DNA of 64,000 nt, from positions 124,001 through 188,000 of the forward strand of contig JAQGDQ010000073.1 of NCBI GenBank assembly GCA_030141605.1, written 5' to 3'. The DNA comes from Tubiluchus corallicola. Taxonomy: Eukaryota; Priapulida; Priapulimorpha; Priapulimorphida; Tubiluchidae. Position 1 is the stretch's first letter, and each line of letters opens with the position of its first letter. Shown one piece after another: positions 35,201-50,200 of this stretch. The notes beneath the pieces were generated by a model, which was not told where the DNA came from, did not search any database, and worked only from the letters and a program-made list of their open reading frames with translations. The translations under genes were made by a program, and so were the position numbers.

Positions 35201-38200
35201 GGGCATTTCGTCTAGAACTGGCAAGAAATTAAAGTCTTCCTCACTCTATCGTTCATGAGCATATTTGTGCTTATGGCCATCAAGCTGATTTTGATAATTT
35301 CAGCATTGTGGCCAAAGCTACAAATACCTGGCAACTATTAATAAGAGCAAGTTTATCTATGTACCCTAACAACCCTTCTCTTAATGTGCAAAGTAGTTCA
35401 ATTCCCTTAACTTTGTTTATAAACACTTAGCTATACTTTACTGTATCTCTTTCTTCTCTACAGGTCTTTTATTCATTACATTTTGGCTTCCCAGTAAATA
35501 CTGAATTAGTGAATAATTTCTGTACTATAAGCTCTGCCTATAAAGCTAGTTGTTTGTTTGTGTAATCTATCACTGAAGGTTACTGCAGGCTGCAGTCGAA
35601 ATGTTTGGAGACATGAACATCTATTAACTGTTTGGGTTTTAATAAAAGTTGTTTTCTTCTTATAATGTATAATGATTTTCTGAAATGAGAAAAATGTTTA
35701 TTTTTTTAAAATTAGTGGTGCTGGAGATTTTTGACATCACGCTGTTTAAATCTTTAGTAAAACTACCCACTACAGCACCTGCTGCACTGTACATTAATGA
35801 ACTATTTGTGCAAAAAGCTGTATTGCACTATAATTTTAGGTGATTTTGAAGCAACCAGACATTACATATGCGATTTGTTTTTCTTGCTTATGTGTTTATT
35901 CTTTTTCCGAAGGGCAAGAGTGACTGTCCAAATTTGTTTATTTGGTTGTTTATTTATTTATTCTTTACTCGTTCATTTCAGCTTGCCAAGAGTGCCCACC
36001 ATCCACAGCACCTGATTACGGCATCACTTATCAATGGTGGCACAGTCTACCTCCACTTATGAAAGCCGATTGTTTTACTATTGACCGTACGTTTGTATAA
36101 TTTTGCTTATCTTGTTTTGTAGCCATTTGCAACTATAGCCCTGCATCTAGATTCCTAAAGAGTAAGAATAGCTGCATTGTGTAAAGAATATAGCCGCTCT
36201 TTTTTATACTTGTAGCAAAAATAGCTTTAAAATTCAATACAAATTGTGTGTTAATATCAGATCTCTTTAGCGCGTGCCTATGTGAATAAAAATATTCATT
36301 GTTTACAGTTGAAGTTTAGTATGCTTTTTTGCATCATCTGTGCATCAACAAGATATTTAATAGTTTCAGCCACTATCTTCATTATTATTACTGAATTCAG
36401 TTATGATTAGTTTTTCGATGTTAGTATTGGATAACATTATCGACTCCATCATTTTAGCACAAAGAGTGTTTAATTCCCACGTTTTTTTGCATTAGTTACT
36501 AAAGCATACTAAATTTTTTTATCGCTCAGTTTTTTATTGCTGATATACTCTAGTTAATGCCGGCTTTTGTTATGATTAATTTTTTTGTGTTGATACATTG
36601 ACACTCGTCCTTTAATGCAAGATTTTCAGAAAGTTTCATAAAGTTTTTTCAAGGTATGGAACAAACTGCAAGCAACGAAATTGCTATATTTACAAAGCAG
36701 TTACTGCTGCCTTTTTCTAGGCTTCCTTAGAAAATGCAGGGATGAGAATTTTCTGCGGATGCGGAATTCTGAGTTTTTGGAAGATCAGTAGTGCTATTTT
36801 TGTAAATTGCGTAAATTTGTTGAGAACATTTTTTGGGGTTGAACCTCGTTTTCGTCGAAATCGTAAACGAAACTTTCAGTAGCATTGTTTTGAGGTATTT
36901 ATCCAGCTTACCTTTTATCTCCTAGATGTTAGAAATCGCTGGAAATCGCTGGCTAAAATAGTTCAAATAAAGCATAAATATCGTTTATTTGATAATCTGT
37001 ACGATTTGTAGCATGCCTTTTATGGCAATGCGGCATATCTTCATTGCTGACAAATGTGAGGCTTTGAGGCCTCCAGATACAAACAACCAAAATACCAAAG
37101 CATAATTTGAATAAAACCAAGTTGAATTTTATAATTCATGAAATATAGGCAGCAGAATATATACAAAATAAAATCTGTTAATTTTTTGAAGCTTCACAAT
37201 CATATGTATCATGTATCCTTCATAGTTGGGTATTTTAAATTATGCATGAAACAAGGTAATTGATATTTTAAGTCCACTTAGAGGCTCTCTATGGTCACAA
37301 TTTGTTGCTGGCTCCAAAGGGACTTTGCCCCTCAACCCCATTGGGGACCTAGTCGGCCTCCAAACCCCCGGCCTGTTTCAGAGTTTTTTGCAATTTGTCA
37401 TTCTTATCTCTGAAAATGGCTTCACCAAGATTAAAGTACTTTGCCATTACCCTAGTATGTAGTATACTAATAATAATAATACTACGTACTTCACTTTTTT
37501 TGTAGTCTGTGCTAAATATGGTGACAGAACGCTTGGCATCAATTTGCAGTTGATGCAATGCACTTAATATTACTAGAATTTCCCATAAGATGCAAGCTGT
37601 ATGGCGTTATATCAGCTTGCTTAGCATTACTTTTCAATTCTGGGATATAAAAAAGCTTATAGAAATGTCTTCTTTGCTTGTTTAACTTGATTTTTTTTAT
37701 GTAGAATTTGTTAGAAAATAGGCGTAACTGACATGCTCTTGGTTATGGTATATTCCAAAATATATAGATATAGGAAGAATACTTATCTGTGCTTACAAAA
37801 TAGATTTCAAGAGACACCTCTCGTAGTGTTGCAACAATTGTTTTAGGGTTGAGATTGCACAGCTGTCGTTGTCATGATTATGACTTTTCCTGATTATTTA
37901 TGTAAAACATTTTTATTATTAATTCATTAATTTGTGTTTTTATGAACTTGATGTTCAGTTATAAGATCATGTTTCTCATTGGTGGAACAGGTACTGGATG
38001 TAATACAAAGACTGGATGGCAGCTTGCGGGAGATCAAATTAACAGTGGTGTCGGACATGCTGATGATGCATACCTAGTTTTAGAACTCAAGCTCTCTGGT
38101 TTTAGATCCACCGAAATGAAAGGCAAGACTACAGAAATCTCCAGAATAACATTCAGGTTTCGTCTGCAATGTACTGCTGACTGTGTCTTCTATTTCATTA

Positions 38201-41200
38201 AGGTGCATAAGTGTTTTTTTTTTTCGTTTGTTACGGTTGTGAATCTTGTGCGTTTTTAGGCAAAAATGTTTCAGTTTCGTAATATGTTGATCAGAAACAG
38301 CTACAGCACGGACGAATTATTGAAAAAATTAAAAATTGTCAAAACAAAAATATTCAAATTGAAAAAATTTAAAGTCATCAAACAAAAATATTTAAATAAT
38401 AAAGTTGATTATGTAATTTGTAGACCAGGAATTTTATTGTAGTAATAATCACAGAAATGTAAATTATTTGAGTTTGTGTGCTCAGTATGGTTTATTGGAG
38501 ACAGTACAAAGCCACGTTAAATGACAACTCTCAATACAAAAGAGACTTTAGTTATTTTCTTCTATGGCTTCTAAATTTAGTGCTTACATTAAATTTTTTT
38601 TATTTATCATTCGTTTTAGAATAAAGAGGACGTGATTGCATCTTGGACTGGAGCACAAGCTAAGAATGATACCCGATACACGTACATCATTTCCAAGAAC
38701 GAATCCATGATATTTCGTTGGGCTTTCGTAAAAACAAATTGGGACGATGCGTACGACAGTGTCGGCAACAAAAAGTATGAATTCCGAGACGACATCGCTA
38801 TTCTGTATGAAATAACAGCGACAAACACCTTAGAAGGTGGTGCTGCTTCCTGTAGACCGTGCCGCAAGGGTGCTGGTCGAAATGCCTGCATATCTTGTCC
38901 TCCTGGCAATTATTTGGATACTAAAGATAAGACTTGTCATCGGTGCCCAACGGGAACGGTGATTGATGAAGTGAATCCTTACGGAATTGGTAAAATGACT
39001 TCTTTAGTTTTTGGGAATTCATTCACTAGACTTACATTTATCATTAACTTATAATTTCCAATTATAATGCTAGTTGGTCGACATATTTCTCAAATAAAAA
39101 TCGATAACATATGGCAAATTGAAGCAGATGCAGGTCCTTATTTTGTAATTTAGAGCTATAAGATAAGTAAAACAAGCTAGAGAAATGTCAACTAGAGTAA
39201 CACAGTAACAGCCTTAAAACAAACATATAGCCATATTTGGAAGGTGTGAATGGTAGGTATTTGCAAGCAAATAGCACACACTGATCATACATTTTGTTTC
39301 ATTAGTATATGATTTTAGGCAAACACTTTCAGACTTAAATCAGTGAGATTAAATTTCATGTATGTTATTTGCTTCAACTAGAACAGGCGCGTGCAAATTG
39401 CGGCCCGCGAATAGGTTTGTCAACGTAACGAAAGTGCGGCCCACGCGATCCAGCTGAAGTCCGCGCCACTATCGCAAAGATAGTGTGGGTAGTTTTTTCC
39501 ACTAGATCGGATGGCATTAACCCTTACAAGACCGTTGTCACTTAATGTCACTGTCGAACATGACGAAATTTAACGTTGCTTACTTGGAAACACAAAAAAG
39601 CGATGTAATCGCAGAACACAGCAAACTATCAAACTAGCAACCATTCAAATGCTCAAATGTGCAAGAAATGTGAGAAGCAATCTGATTGGCTGGTAGGAAG
39701 ACCAATTAGCCAATCTCTAGGCTTCTATTATCGGGCCTGTCTGTCCAGTCGGTATTTTACAAAATAAATTATAAATAAAATTATAAAATAACCAAGTCAA
39801 AATAATCTACCTGCTATGACCAAGAAGACGACTGGACAGACCAATTTGTAAGTAGCCAGCAAGCTGAAAAAGTGTGGTCACCCCTGATATAGGGGGATTC
39901 CCAGATTTTAGTTTCAGCTTAGGCTCAGTAGTACACGCCTCAATCAGTGGCTGTTTCATCATTTCATCAGATGTAGTGTTCTTATAGATCAGAATCATGG
40001 ATAAGAAAAAGAGGAAGATTGAAGAACAACAGCGAGTCAAAACATTAATATACACTGTACTACACAGACTGTGTGATACACATTACTAATATGCATTGTA
40101 ATGAAATTACCACTATTTGTCGTGAAAGTAGAAATATATGGTTTTTAATATAAATTTTAATAACTTCTAAAATAGTTTCTGGAGTGTAGTAATGCAGTAG
40201 TAATGACGTGCGCAAATCGGATGCAAAAATCGTTATTAGGTCCTACTGTACTTGGACCCTTGACCAAACTGTATGCGGCCCGCAGAAATTGTGGGAAAGT
40301 TTAATGTGGCCCGGCTAGTCAGATAATTTGCACACCCCTGAACTAGAAACTAATTGAATTTGACTAATTACACTTATTATTAAACTTATTTATACACAGG
40401 CTACACAACAGTGTTTTCTGTTGAACAGTAATGTTAAAGATTCCATATCTAAGCAGTAAATATCTATTCAGCTGATCTTTTAAACATTATCTACGTAGTT
40501 GCAAAAAGTTTCACCTCGTGCAATAATTTGTTTAGCTTAACAAATTGGCAACCTAGAGCCCTCATAAAAGATTGCAGAAAATTTGTGACCTAGTTATTGT
40601 CCTGTGTGGCCTCACCAACAGCTGACCTAGCCAGTAAACTGATGGATAGCTGATAGGAACATCATTTCAGGTTGGACAAATTTGCTATAACTTCTCCCAC
40701 TATTGACCTCATTAGATGTTTTTGCATCTAAGCCTGGCTAAGAGTCTTTTGCCAATCCATTGTTATAAAGGTCTATATAACCCCAACAGACATTGCAGTT
40801 TTTTAATGCATTATTATGATTACACAAATAATTCGTAATTACACAAAGATTACACAACAAAAGAGACTTGTAAATTTACTTAAAATGTTTTCTGGCAAAC
40901 TTTGAATGCATGCATTTGCATTACCGTCTTGATTGCCATGTTTTGCATCTTTGGCACGAGTGAGCGAGAATGACGTACGGGCTACCGAAAGCGTCTTTGG
41001 TGACTTTGTGACTGTTTGCATAACGTCATTCGTCTCGTGCATCGAAATATGGTGGTTCTTCAAATTTAATACCGCTAACAACGAAGTGATAAAAAATCAA
41101 AAGAAAAAAATTACAAAAGGTTTGTAATAAAATAAATTGAATATTCATAACGAGAGTAGGATTTTAAGCTGTAAAAGCTTGTATTATAGTGAGGGTTTAG

Positions 41201-44200
41201 TTTAACTTTAAATTAATGGATCCTTGATAATAAGGTTATCATAATGTGTCTTATAGAAAAGAGTTGTTGCACTGCACATGTTTTCATATGAACAGGATAA
41301 CCAAAAATTCATTAACTGTACACATTTATTTTATATTCTATATTCTTTATATGATTTTTATTTTTAGAATCCTGCAAACGGTGTGGGCCAGGTACCCGAT
41401 CCAAAGATGGCGTTATCTGCTATAGTGACTGTAAAGTTTCTGTGCCTAGTGGGAAACATTACGATTTTACAGGATTACAAGGGTAAGGTATCTACTCCAG
41501 TATAAATCTTGTTTTGTAGAGTGGCCTCCTGCGCTCGGCCTTTAAGTCAATGACTCTCACTTCTATATTGCTTTGAGGTGAGTGCAGCACAAATATAAAT
41601 AAAGAATAAAGACTTTTGTACCATTTTTAATGGTTGTTATAATTAGGACTACTATTATTTTGTGTTGGAGTGTGATGAATAGTCTTGTGCTTTTTGTATG
41701 TGCTTAGTGACTGAAGTCAAGCATCTGCCACTGAGCCAACAGAGGTTGTAATCAATGAGAAAGTTTTGCTACATCCGTGTGCGATGACTGCATCTTTTAA
41801 TGCTGGAATGTCTTGCAGAGTGCCAAAAGTGTTTAAAGAGATGTTTATTGCATGCTATTTTAAAACTGGCACTCACTTTATGCAACTTTAGAAATTTTGT
41901 TCAAAAATTCTGAAAAAATGTTTTAAAATATAGCTGTGTTTTTGTTAGTCTAATTTTGTGAAATCACTATCAGTTCTGTTCTCAAGAATACACAATAGGC
42001 TAAAAAACTGTAAGAATGCACAATGTAGAAATATTGTGTGTTGTTTGCTAATAACATTTTTCATCTTAAACAATGGAGAAAATGCACTGCCTTTCCCACA
42101 TGGCATAAACTCTGCAAGGAACACTGAATGTTATTGGTTTTTAGTTAATATTATAATCAGTGCATTTTTCACACAAGCAGTCAAATAACTCCTTCTTGAA
42201 ATAAACCTGTAAGCTTTAAATACAGAATAGGACAGGTGCTACTGACTTCAAATGAAATTGTCACAGTACGGTTTCTGCCATACGTTCCTGATAGGTGAGA
42301 GTTAAATATTTTTAGGCTGACTAAATTGTGTTGAATAAGCTTATGACACTTTAGCAAAGTTGTGTAAGCAATGTATTTGCTTGCATCACTTATTTACTTT
42401 CAGGCATTAAAACTTAGATCTGATCTCCCACATATGGTTGTTGAACTTAACATTTTGAAGCTAGTAAGAGATTTAGTATTATTGGTAAGGCAGTGTGAGA
42501 TTCACAGAGTAGCTGTATGAAATTCTTTGTTGTCGTGAGCATTTTTTAACAGTTAAGGACCAATTATATATGTTAATGTCTTCCCTAATTTCTTTTTGAT
42601 GTAACCTTTATAAAAAAAAGAATAAGAGTTCTGTAATTGCTGCTCATTTGTTTATTGCAGCACGTACAGGATGCATGGGTCTCCACTGTTTACAGCAAGC
42701 GGCACTGGATATTACCATCTTTTCAATATATCTCTTTGTGGTCATCCCTCACAAAATACTGGTGTGCGCTGCATGAACAATGCTACTACAGATAGTTTAG
42801 TACGTTGGATATTTATTGATTTTTTTTTTACCTAACTGGCTGCGCTTAATTATCTGGCCAACTCCTGATGAATATTTTAGCTGCTACATGATGGCGTGAC
42901 CTTTGGGGCAATTTTCAAGAAATTTTTGTTATGTAGCTGTTTCGCAATAACATATTTGCAGCTCATACATTTAATTCCAAAGCGCAGACTTTCATTTGAA
43001 ACAGTGTTTCTGCAACCATATGAGCCAATGACTCAAATATTTGCCGAAAAGTGGAGCTTGGTTTACATAATTTAGGTAAAATTCATCAAATGATAGGGAA
43101 AAAGTTGATTAACTATAATAAATTGTCACTTAATGCACTGTTGGAGATAAAAATTTTTGTTGGTTGGTTTTGAGCTTGGGAGATGTGGGCAGAAACACTG
43201 TATTGCTCATGAAGTATTTACTGCCATAGTATACTGGTGCTTGCAAGTATTAAGACTAAAAAATTACTACAAAATTTTAGACTGTACATATTTAGATTGA
43301 TTTACAATTGGATGTAAAATTGTTTAACTGTTTGTCAAGAATTTGTTAATTTACAAGAAAATTGGAAGTATTTTTTTTGTTCAGGTGGCAAACGTTTTCG
43401 TTAATTAGAGTAGTGTGGAGACTAAATTCAACTGAGGAATTCAGTTTTTCATGCATCTCATGTGTCTCATTTACTTGTTGCCCGAAGTGAAGCAATTGCC
43501 ATAGAATAGCAGAAGTGAGTGTATGAAGGCAAAGAGGGGAGATCGTTGTGAAATGTGAAAAAACTGCAAGGATTTGGTAACTGCTAAAACTAACCAAACT
43601 TATAATATGCATGGGTTAGTTAGATTTTTCTGGCCCTGGGCATGACTGGTTTGTTTGTTTAAAAAAAATTTGCATTCTACTTATGGATTTTTAAGTGTTA
43701 TGTGGTTGAAAGTGACATATACAGTAGAGAAAGCAGAAGTGTAGTGAACAGTGTTAAATTGTATTATTTCAGATAAGCAGGGACTACAAAAAACGTAAAG
43801 TGTAGGGCTTGAACGTATTGTGTACACATTGAAATCCATACACAGTTTTTATACAGTAGATGCTCAAAGTGTTTTTGTAGCAGAAAGTGACTTTTGGGGA
43901 TAACAGGTCAATGTCACCTATCAATGTTTCGATTAGCCTTGAGACTTTTGTATATCGAACGAGTGACTTGCTCGATAAAGAGTTAACGTGAACAGAATGA
44001 AGGGCATTAATACATAACCTGATACTTGTTGAAATTGTTAGTGTCCTTCTCTTGCACATCTCTGTAACTTTCACATATTTGCTGGTTGGTGCCTTGCATT
44101 CATTGTTTATTTGTTTAGTATCAACTGTAGTAGAAATGACTGCAACTATAGCTCATACAGTGGTTGACGGTGATGATGATTCCAAGCAGTACTTGCTTAA

Positions 44201-47200
44201 GGTTGCATACACCTCAAGCTTGGAGTAATTTTGTGCACATAAATTATTAATCTATGCTTTTTAGGGCGATAAAGACAATAGCAGCATGTCAGTTGATGCA
44301 CTAGTATGTAGAACAACCATCATACCTCGTAAAGACGCAAAGGGCAAGGGTGGAGTTCTTGCTGCGCAGTCTGTCAGCCTCGGTGACTATTTGGTTGCTG
44401 TTACACACATGTCTGTCTATGGAGACATTCATGCAATGAAAGCACCTTTAATTAGTTCAGGTACTTTATTGAGAACTTTATAAATGTATGCAATGCGAGA
44501 TGGTAAGTTTGTGTTACATGTTTTGAACTTGAGAGTGCAAAGAGTTGTGTGGCTTCATTTTCTTCCTTAAAGATCAAATTCAAACTAATTCATAAATGTC
44601 TGAGTTCACCTCATAAACTGAGGGAAAATGCTCTAAAATTTTCTGATACTTAAATAAGATTTTGTTTCTGAAGAAAGGCTGAAACCCCATTTTGCATATT
44701 TTATTCATTAGATGGCATTATAGGGTGAGATCCTTTAGTTTTGCCAGAGCTTGGATACTAGTTGTCGTAGTTAGTCTTTCTCATGGAATACAGTGTTTTT
44801 TCAGAGGGCAACCAGTTTTTATGTTGATTTGCTTTATCTTCAGCCTCTTTCATTATTCAGCTCATTTTATGAAGTAAAAGCGTTACGTTGTTATGTTGTT
44901 TACAATTTCAGTGCCAGTAAACTGAGCAGTATGCTGCAGTAGTGCCAATTCTACTTTTTCTATAGTTTCCCGAGCAAAATGTTTTGAGAAAGGCTCATTT
45001 TCAAGGCCCAGGTTTATTGACAATGAAGCTATCTAATGTAGTCAAACAAGTATCACATTTCAAGTTATGCCTTGACTTTTAATTAACAAAACTTATAAAA
45101 ATGATAACTTGAACCTTTAAGTTTAGATAAATTTCTTTTAAGTGATGACAGTAAATTGTATATCCTGTCTTTCTCGTTCAGTAAAAGGCAGTATTGAGAA
45201 TACTTTTTGTCAGATAATAATGCTACTTGCTTTAAGGCTAACAGGGAAATTTGTTAAATTAACTTGCATACCAAAAAGAGGGTTGTGGCATCACATACAG
45301 AAGTTTTGTACAGAGTGCCACTGTGCTGTCATTACAAACGGTTTAGGCACTTTCTTTTTTTTGTTTATTTATTTAGTCAGCAGCTGCTGGTCTTAGTTTG
45401 AACTATTTTCTGTTTTTAGGTGGCATAAAGAAAGGAACGATCCACTTTTATTATCGATCATTAGGGTATGTAGTCTCTTTTAATGAGTATGAAGAAAGGC
45501 CTCGTGTTCTCAGTATTTTGTACGCTGTGATTTTTATATGTTTAGACGTGCAACCAGTTTGAGCATTTGAATTTTGTACGTACTGGTTTTAAAACTGCAT
45601 CAGCTTTTCAGTATTGTTCAATGTGTTTTAATCTTTTATTTAAATTTTGTTCTGTATTTGATGATATTCAGGTAATTTTCTTGATGAAAAATTTAATACA
45701 TGAGTATATTGTAGGTGAATTATAAGAAATTTATCTATTAGAATCACATACAAATATCATTTTTTAACTACTCACAAAAACTGAATTTAATTACCAAAGA
45801 TGAACTTTTCTTACTTTTGTTCTCGTGGTTAATACTTATACTTATACTTGCTGTATAAACTACATTTGCTTATTACACCAGCATACATGAGTATTTTAAA
45901 GTTTAGTAAATTATTAATAATTTAATAATGATATGAAGCTCGGTTGTGTGCAATACTGTAAATGATGGCAAAAAGTCCTACAGATGATCTAAACGTGATT
46001 CTTAGTTTTGGAAATATTTCAATCTGTAAATTTTGTTTACTCGCATTTGTAATTTTAACTTTCTTACTGAATTGTTTAATGTGATTTTGCAATAAAATTG
46101 CTGAATTCAACAAGTTCCTGCAGAGAATTAAGTGTTTCTAGGCTTTCCAGTTCATTCAGTTATTCGGCCAGTTTTTCAAATCACTTTTGATTAGTCGCAG
46201 AATCCCCATCAATTTTCTGCATTTGCAGGACAACACAAGCCTGTCCAAACGGCCGTAGCAGCATCATCGCTATGCACTGTAATACAAGCTATGAAGATCA
46301 CGGCAGTTTAGTGATGCCGTCAGTTTGTCAAGACGCGACATGTGATGGGTGCACATTTCAGTTTCATTGGATCAGCAAGTATGCCTGCCCAATCTGCACA
46401 GGTTTGTTTGCAATGTGATCTTGCTATTTTAGAGAAACATGTGGATGCAAGTCAAACTAAACTGTCACTACAATATACGCTTTTATAACTTAAAATCCCA
46501 CTCTCATTACAAATATTCAATGTGTTTTATTGTAAACTTATTGTAAAACTTGTTTCTTTCGATTTTTTATCACTTCGTTATTCCCGGGATTAAATTGAAG
46601 AACCTCATCAAATGTGATTTTAAGCTGCTATTATGTAGTAATAAATCCATTGTAATTTCAAATGTAAAACATACAATTGTGACCATTTAACACATTAATA
46701 TTTTGAGAGCTCTGAGGTTTCTATTAATCTTTGTAATTATTGATATTATTGTGTTATTAACTTAACATTGTTAATTTTTTTTATTATTGTTTAGAAAGTA
46801 AACTTTTCTTTTTTGTGACGTGTGTATTAAGTATAGAAATTTCATTTAAGCAGCACTCTGCTTCTGTGCTGACTATTGCTTTACCTTGTTTTTGCCATTT
46901 ATAGAGAGTGATTATGAAAAGGTTAAAGGAGAATGTAAACACGGCAAGCAAAAGATTCATTTAGTCAAGCCCAAGTAAGTACAATAAACTATGTAACGCA
47001 GATCATTAGGTATCACGGGTTAGATCTGTAGTACTTGGATTCATCACTTCATGTATGTATGCTTAGTGATCAGAGTTAAATAATGCTTGGTCTGGTTAGT
47101 AAGTAGATGGGTGAATGCTGGGAAAATTGTCTCCAAAAGGTTTCATCTTCATATTGCTTTGTCTGTTTTTTTTCATTGAGGGAACACATAAGTTTGTAAC

Positions 47201-50200
47201 GCACCTTTAAAATTTTCATGCTCCTTAGTGTCATCTGTTAGAATGATAATGGTATATGTTCCAGTTTTACCGCATTTGTGCAACATGGACAATAGGCTCT
47301 GTCATTGAGTGCTGGAACTTGGCCTGCGGTGTATCAGTCTGAAAAAAGCAGTTTTACTGTGTATTTATTAACAGTACTATGGAACAAAATATATTTGTAA
47401 CAAGGTTATGTCATCTTTAGCTTTTTTGGGTGCAACTGTCTCTGTTTTCTCAGAAAAATCCTGTTTGAAACCTCAAACCAATCTTGCTCTACCAAGTCTA
47501 CAATATGGCATTTCCAGAAAATGCCAGGGATTTAATGATTAAAACCCCAGCATCAATAGTCAATTTTGTATTATAGAGTCAGAAGCCATTTACAAAATTT
47601 CTGCTTTGTTAAAGCTTGATACAATAGCCTTTCCTAAGCAATATTCATTTCATCAGTGATGCTACCATCACTCAAAATATTGCTCATTGGGAAACCGTAG
47701 TTTCAAGCAAAAAAAATTATCATTTAGTAATAATTTACTGAGCAAAAGTAATCAATTATCGACATTTTCTGACATTTTTCACCGAGTAATCGATTGCTGA
47801 CATTTTCTGGCATTTTTCGCCAAATAACTGATTACTGACATTTTTCACCGAGTAATTGATTACGCCCACTACTGGGAATGTCGACTAAACAACTGAAACT
47901 TCAAGAAAATATGAGTTCCTTGTTATGCTGCGATTTTTATGCGCAGCTACTACGTAAAGCATTTTAATCTAATCTTAATTTCAGGGGATGCTACGAGAAA
48001 GAACCACCAATAGAGAAGCAGCAAGCTTGCTCTATCATTACATTACAAATACAGATAATCATCGGTGCTGCTGTTGGTCTGGGCTTCATCCTAGTTGTTA
48101 TGGTACTCTTCTTTTGGAACAAGAATCGAAAGTATGTAACTTTGTTTGTGTTTTTATTTGAATTACTATTTTTGGCTCTGGCCATTTCTCATTCCATTCG
48201 TTGTTTGTTTGATTTGTTGCCATGAACTATGACATTTGTGCTGTTAGAATAATTTTTAATGTTCCAATTTCCATTTAACAAAAATGTTTCCCATATTGCA
48301 CTTTAGATTAGAATACAAATACATGAAGTTAGTGAGTCAGTCTGAGAAGGGAGGAGAGGGTGAACTACCTGCTGCCGATTCTTGCGCTCTTGATGATGAT
48401 GAAGAGGAACAATACGACAGTGTTGAGTTCAGTAACAGTTCTGGTGGAACTGGTCGCAAACTGTACAATAAATTGAAGTCGATTGCTTCAAAGGTGAGTG
48501 TTTAACTGCTATATATTTAAAAGATGGTTTACATACAGTAGGTATGTTGAATTACTTAAACGAGTAAGTTTTCATTTTTGACAAACTTAACATATTTTTC
48601 AAGCCATCTACGACTGCATTTTGTAGGGCATTCCAACTGTATCTATGAGATTCCAACAGTTTAATTAAAATTCTCTAAATGTTCTAATCTTCTACCATTT
48701 AAATATGTTTAACACATTTACATTACATTGTTTTTGAAGTTAACATGTGCTTTTGGTAGGCCTACAATATCTACTTTGTTTTTCTTATTCATTGCTAGAC
48801 TATCAATAAGCAGAACATGAATCCTTGTAGTGAATTACTGAATCTATAATGCATTGCACTCTAATTATTTTTTCCATTTTTATTATCATGATTCGTTTTG
48901 TTTTTACACATATACGTGTCTGCTGTAGAACTAAGTGCTATTAGGCTGCCATATTTTCTCTTCTCCCTTTCAGTAATTAAATTAGAGTTTCTTGAGAGAG
49001 TGCGGTATGTAAATGTTTTAGTTTTATTTCAATTGATTGTTCTGTTATTGTGTTCAGCTATTGCATTTACCATTGCATTTTAACATTTTAGTTCGATTTT
49101 GAAGTTATTAATTTTGTTTCTTCCTTATTTGTCAAATTGATTTTATGTACATTTATTTTGTTATTATTTTAACATTTGATACCTTTGCTGCATTTCTTTC
49201 TGATTAATCACTGAATTAATATAATTACTTAATTCGTGGTTTAATTGAGATGCTGATAACCAGTGATATAGTAGAGTTTGAGTCATCTTTGTCTAAGTCA
49301 CAACCAAGTCTGAATAAACTTGAGTCTCTTTAGTTTTATTGATTTCAAAAGAAAACATAGCAGACAGTGATAGGAGGCCCATTTTTATGAAATACAAAAG
49401 CTGGTAAAGCGCTTGTACTGAATTTTTAAATTTAAATATTGAATTTTTTAAAATTCGTTGCATTTGAGAAGTATTAATGCATTTAGCACCGCCGAACATA
49501 GCTTATGCTCAGGTGCATAGTAAAAGTACCACAAGATCTTGTGAAAGGTGAGAATACAGCGCTCACTGAAATAACATGTAACAAAATTTATAGGCACACT
49601 ATGGTCTTCTTCAAATGCCTGTTTTTAACACAATTTTATGCTCATCGTTTTCATTTAAGATAATACGCAGCCCAGCACACAGTTTTTCCATGCACACATA
49701 AATTGCTTATCTACATCTGCTGGTTTAAATTTAATGTATGTTGGATATTCCAGTACCAAGTTCTAAATTACTGCTGATGACAATGCATCCTTACTAACAC
49801 AATCACGTTTAGTTATGGGCTACGTAAAACTTGTTAAGGGAACATTCTCGTGATCATTTTCACTATTAATTGAGATCATCATCATCATTAATGTGATTTT
49901 CCATTGTCGTCTGGCAAAGATTGAAGCAGTAGTTGAACTTAAATTTTTGGAGCATCCCTATAATTGCAACAGTTAAAAACTGCTTTACAGTAAGTCCTCG
50001 CTTAATGACGCTAATGCAAAGTGCAACGTTAAGCGAAATGCCGTTAAACGAAGCCAAGACTTCCATAGAAAGCAATGTAAAAGAGCTGAGATACATTCCA
50101 GAGGCAGACATCAATACTGCTTAAATCATATAAATTAAAGGTTTTATGAGTTTTACTCATGTTTCTACTGATTAATTTCTTTCTGTTTGCTTGAAACCAC

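Noticed and set aside
38616-38909. 97-codon minus-strand ORF
   Set aside because: It is the antisense shadow of ELAPOR exon 12.
40839-41127. ORFs on both strands in ELAPOR intron 12
   Set aside because: Slightly CpG-rich, but no family resemblance or usable splice borders; probably a repeat fragment.
43784-44074. 96-codon minus-strand ORF with a TA|CAGTAGATGCTC start nearby
   Set aside because: It hints at another Tigger-like end, but no matching inverted end was found, so I do not annotate it.
44121-44202. Possible extra ELAPOR exon (frame TATIAHTVVDGDDDSKQYLL...)
   Set aside because: Its frame does not fit the phase of the flanking exons, and exon 14 joins exon 15 directly with a length that matches the vertebrate protein.
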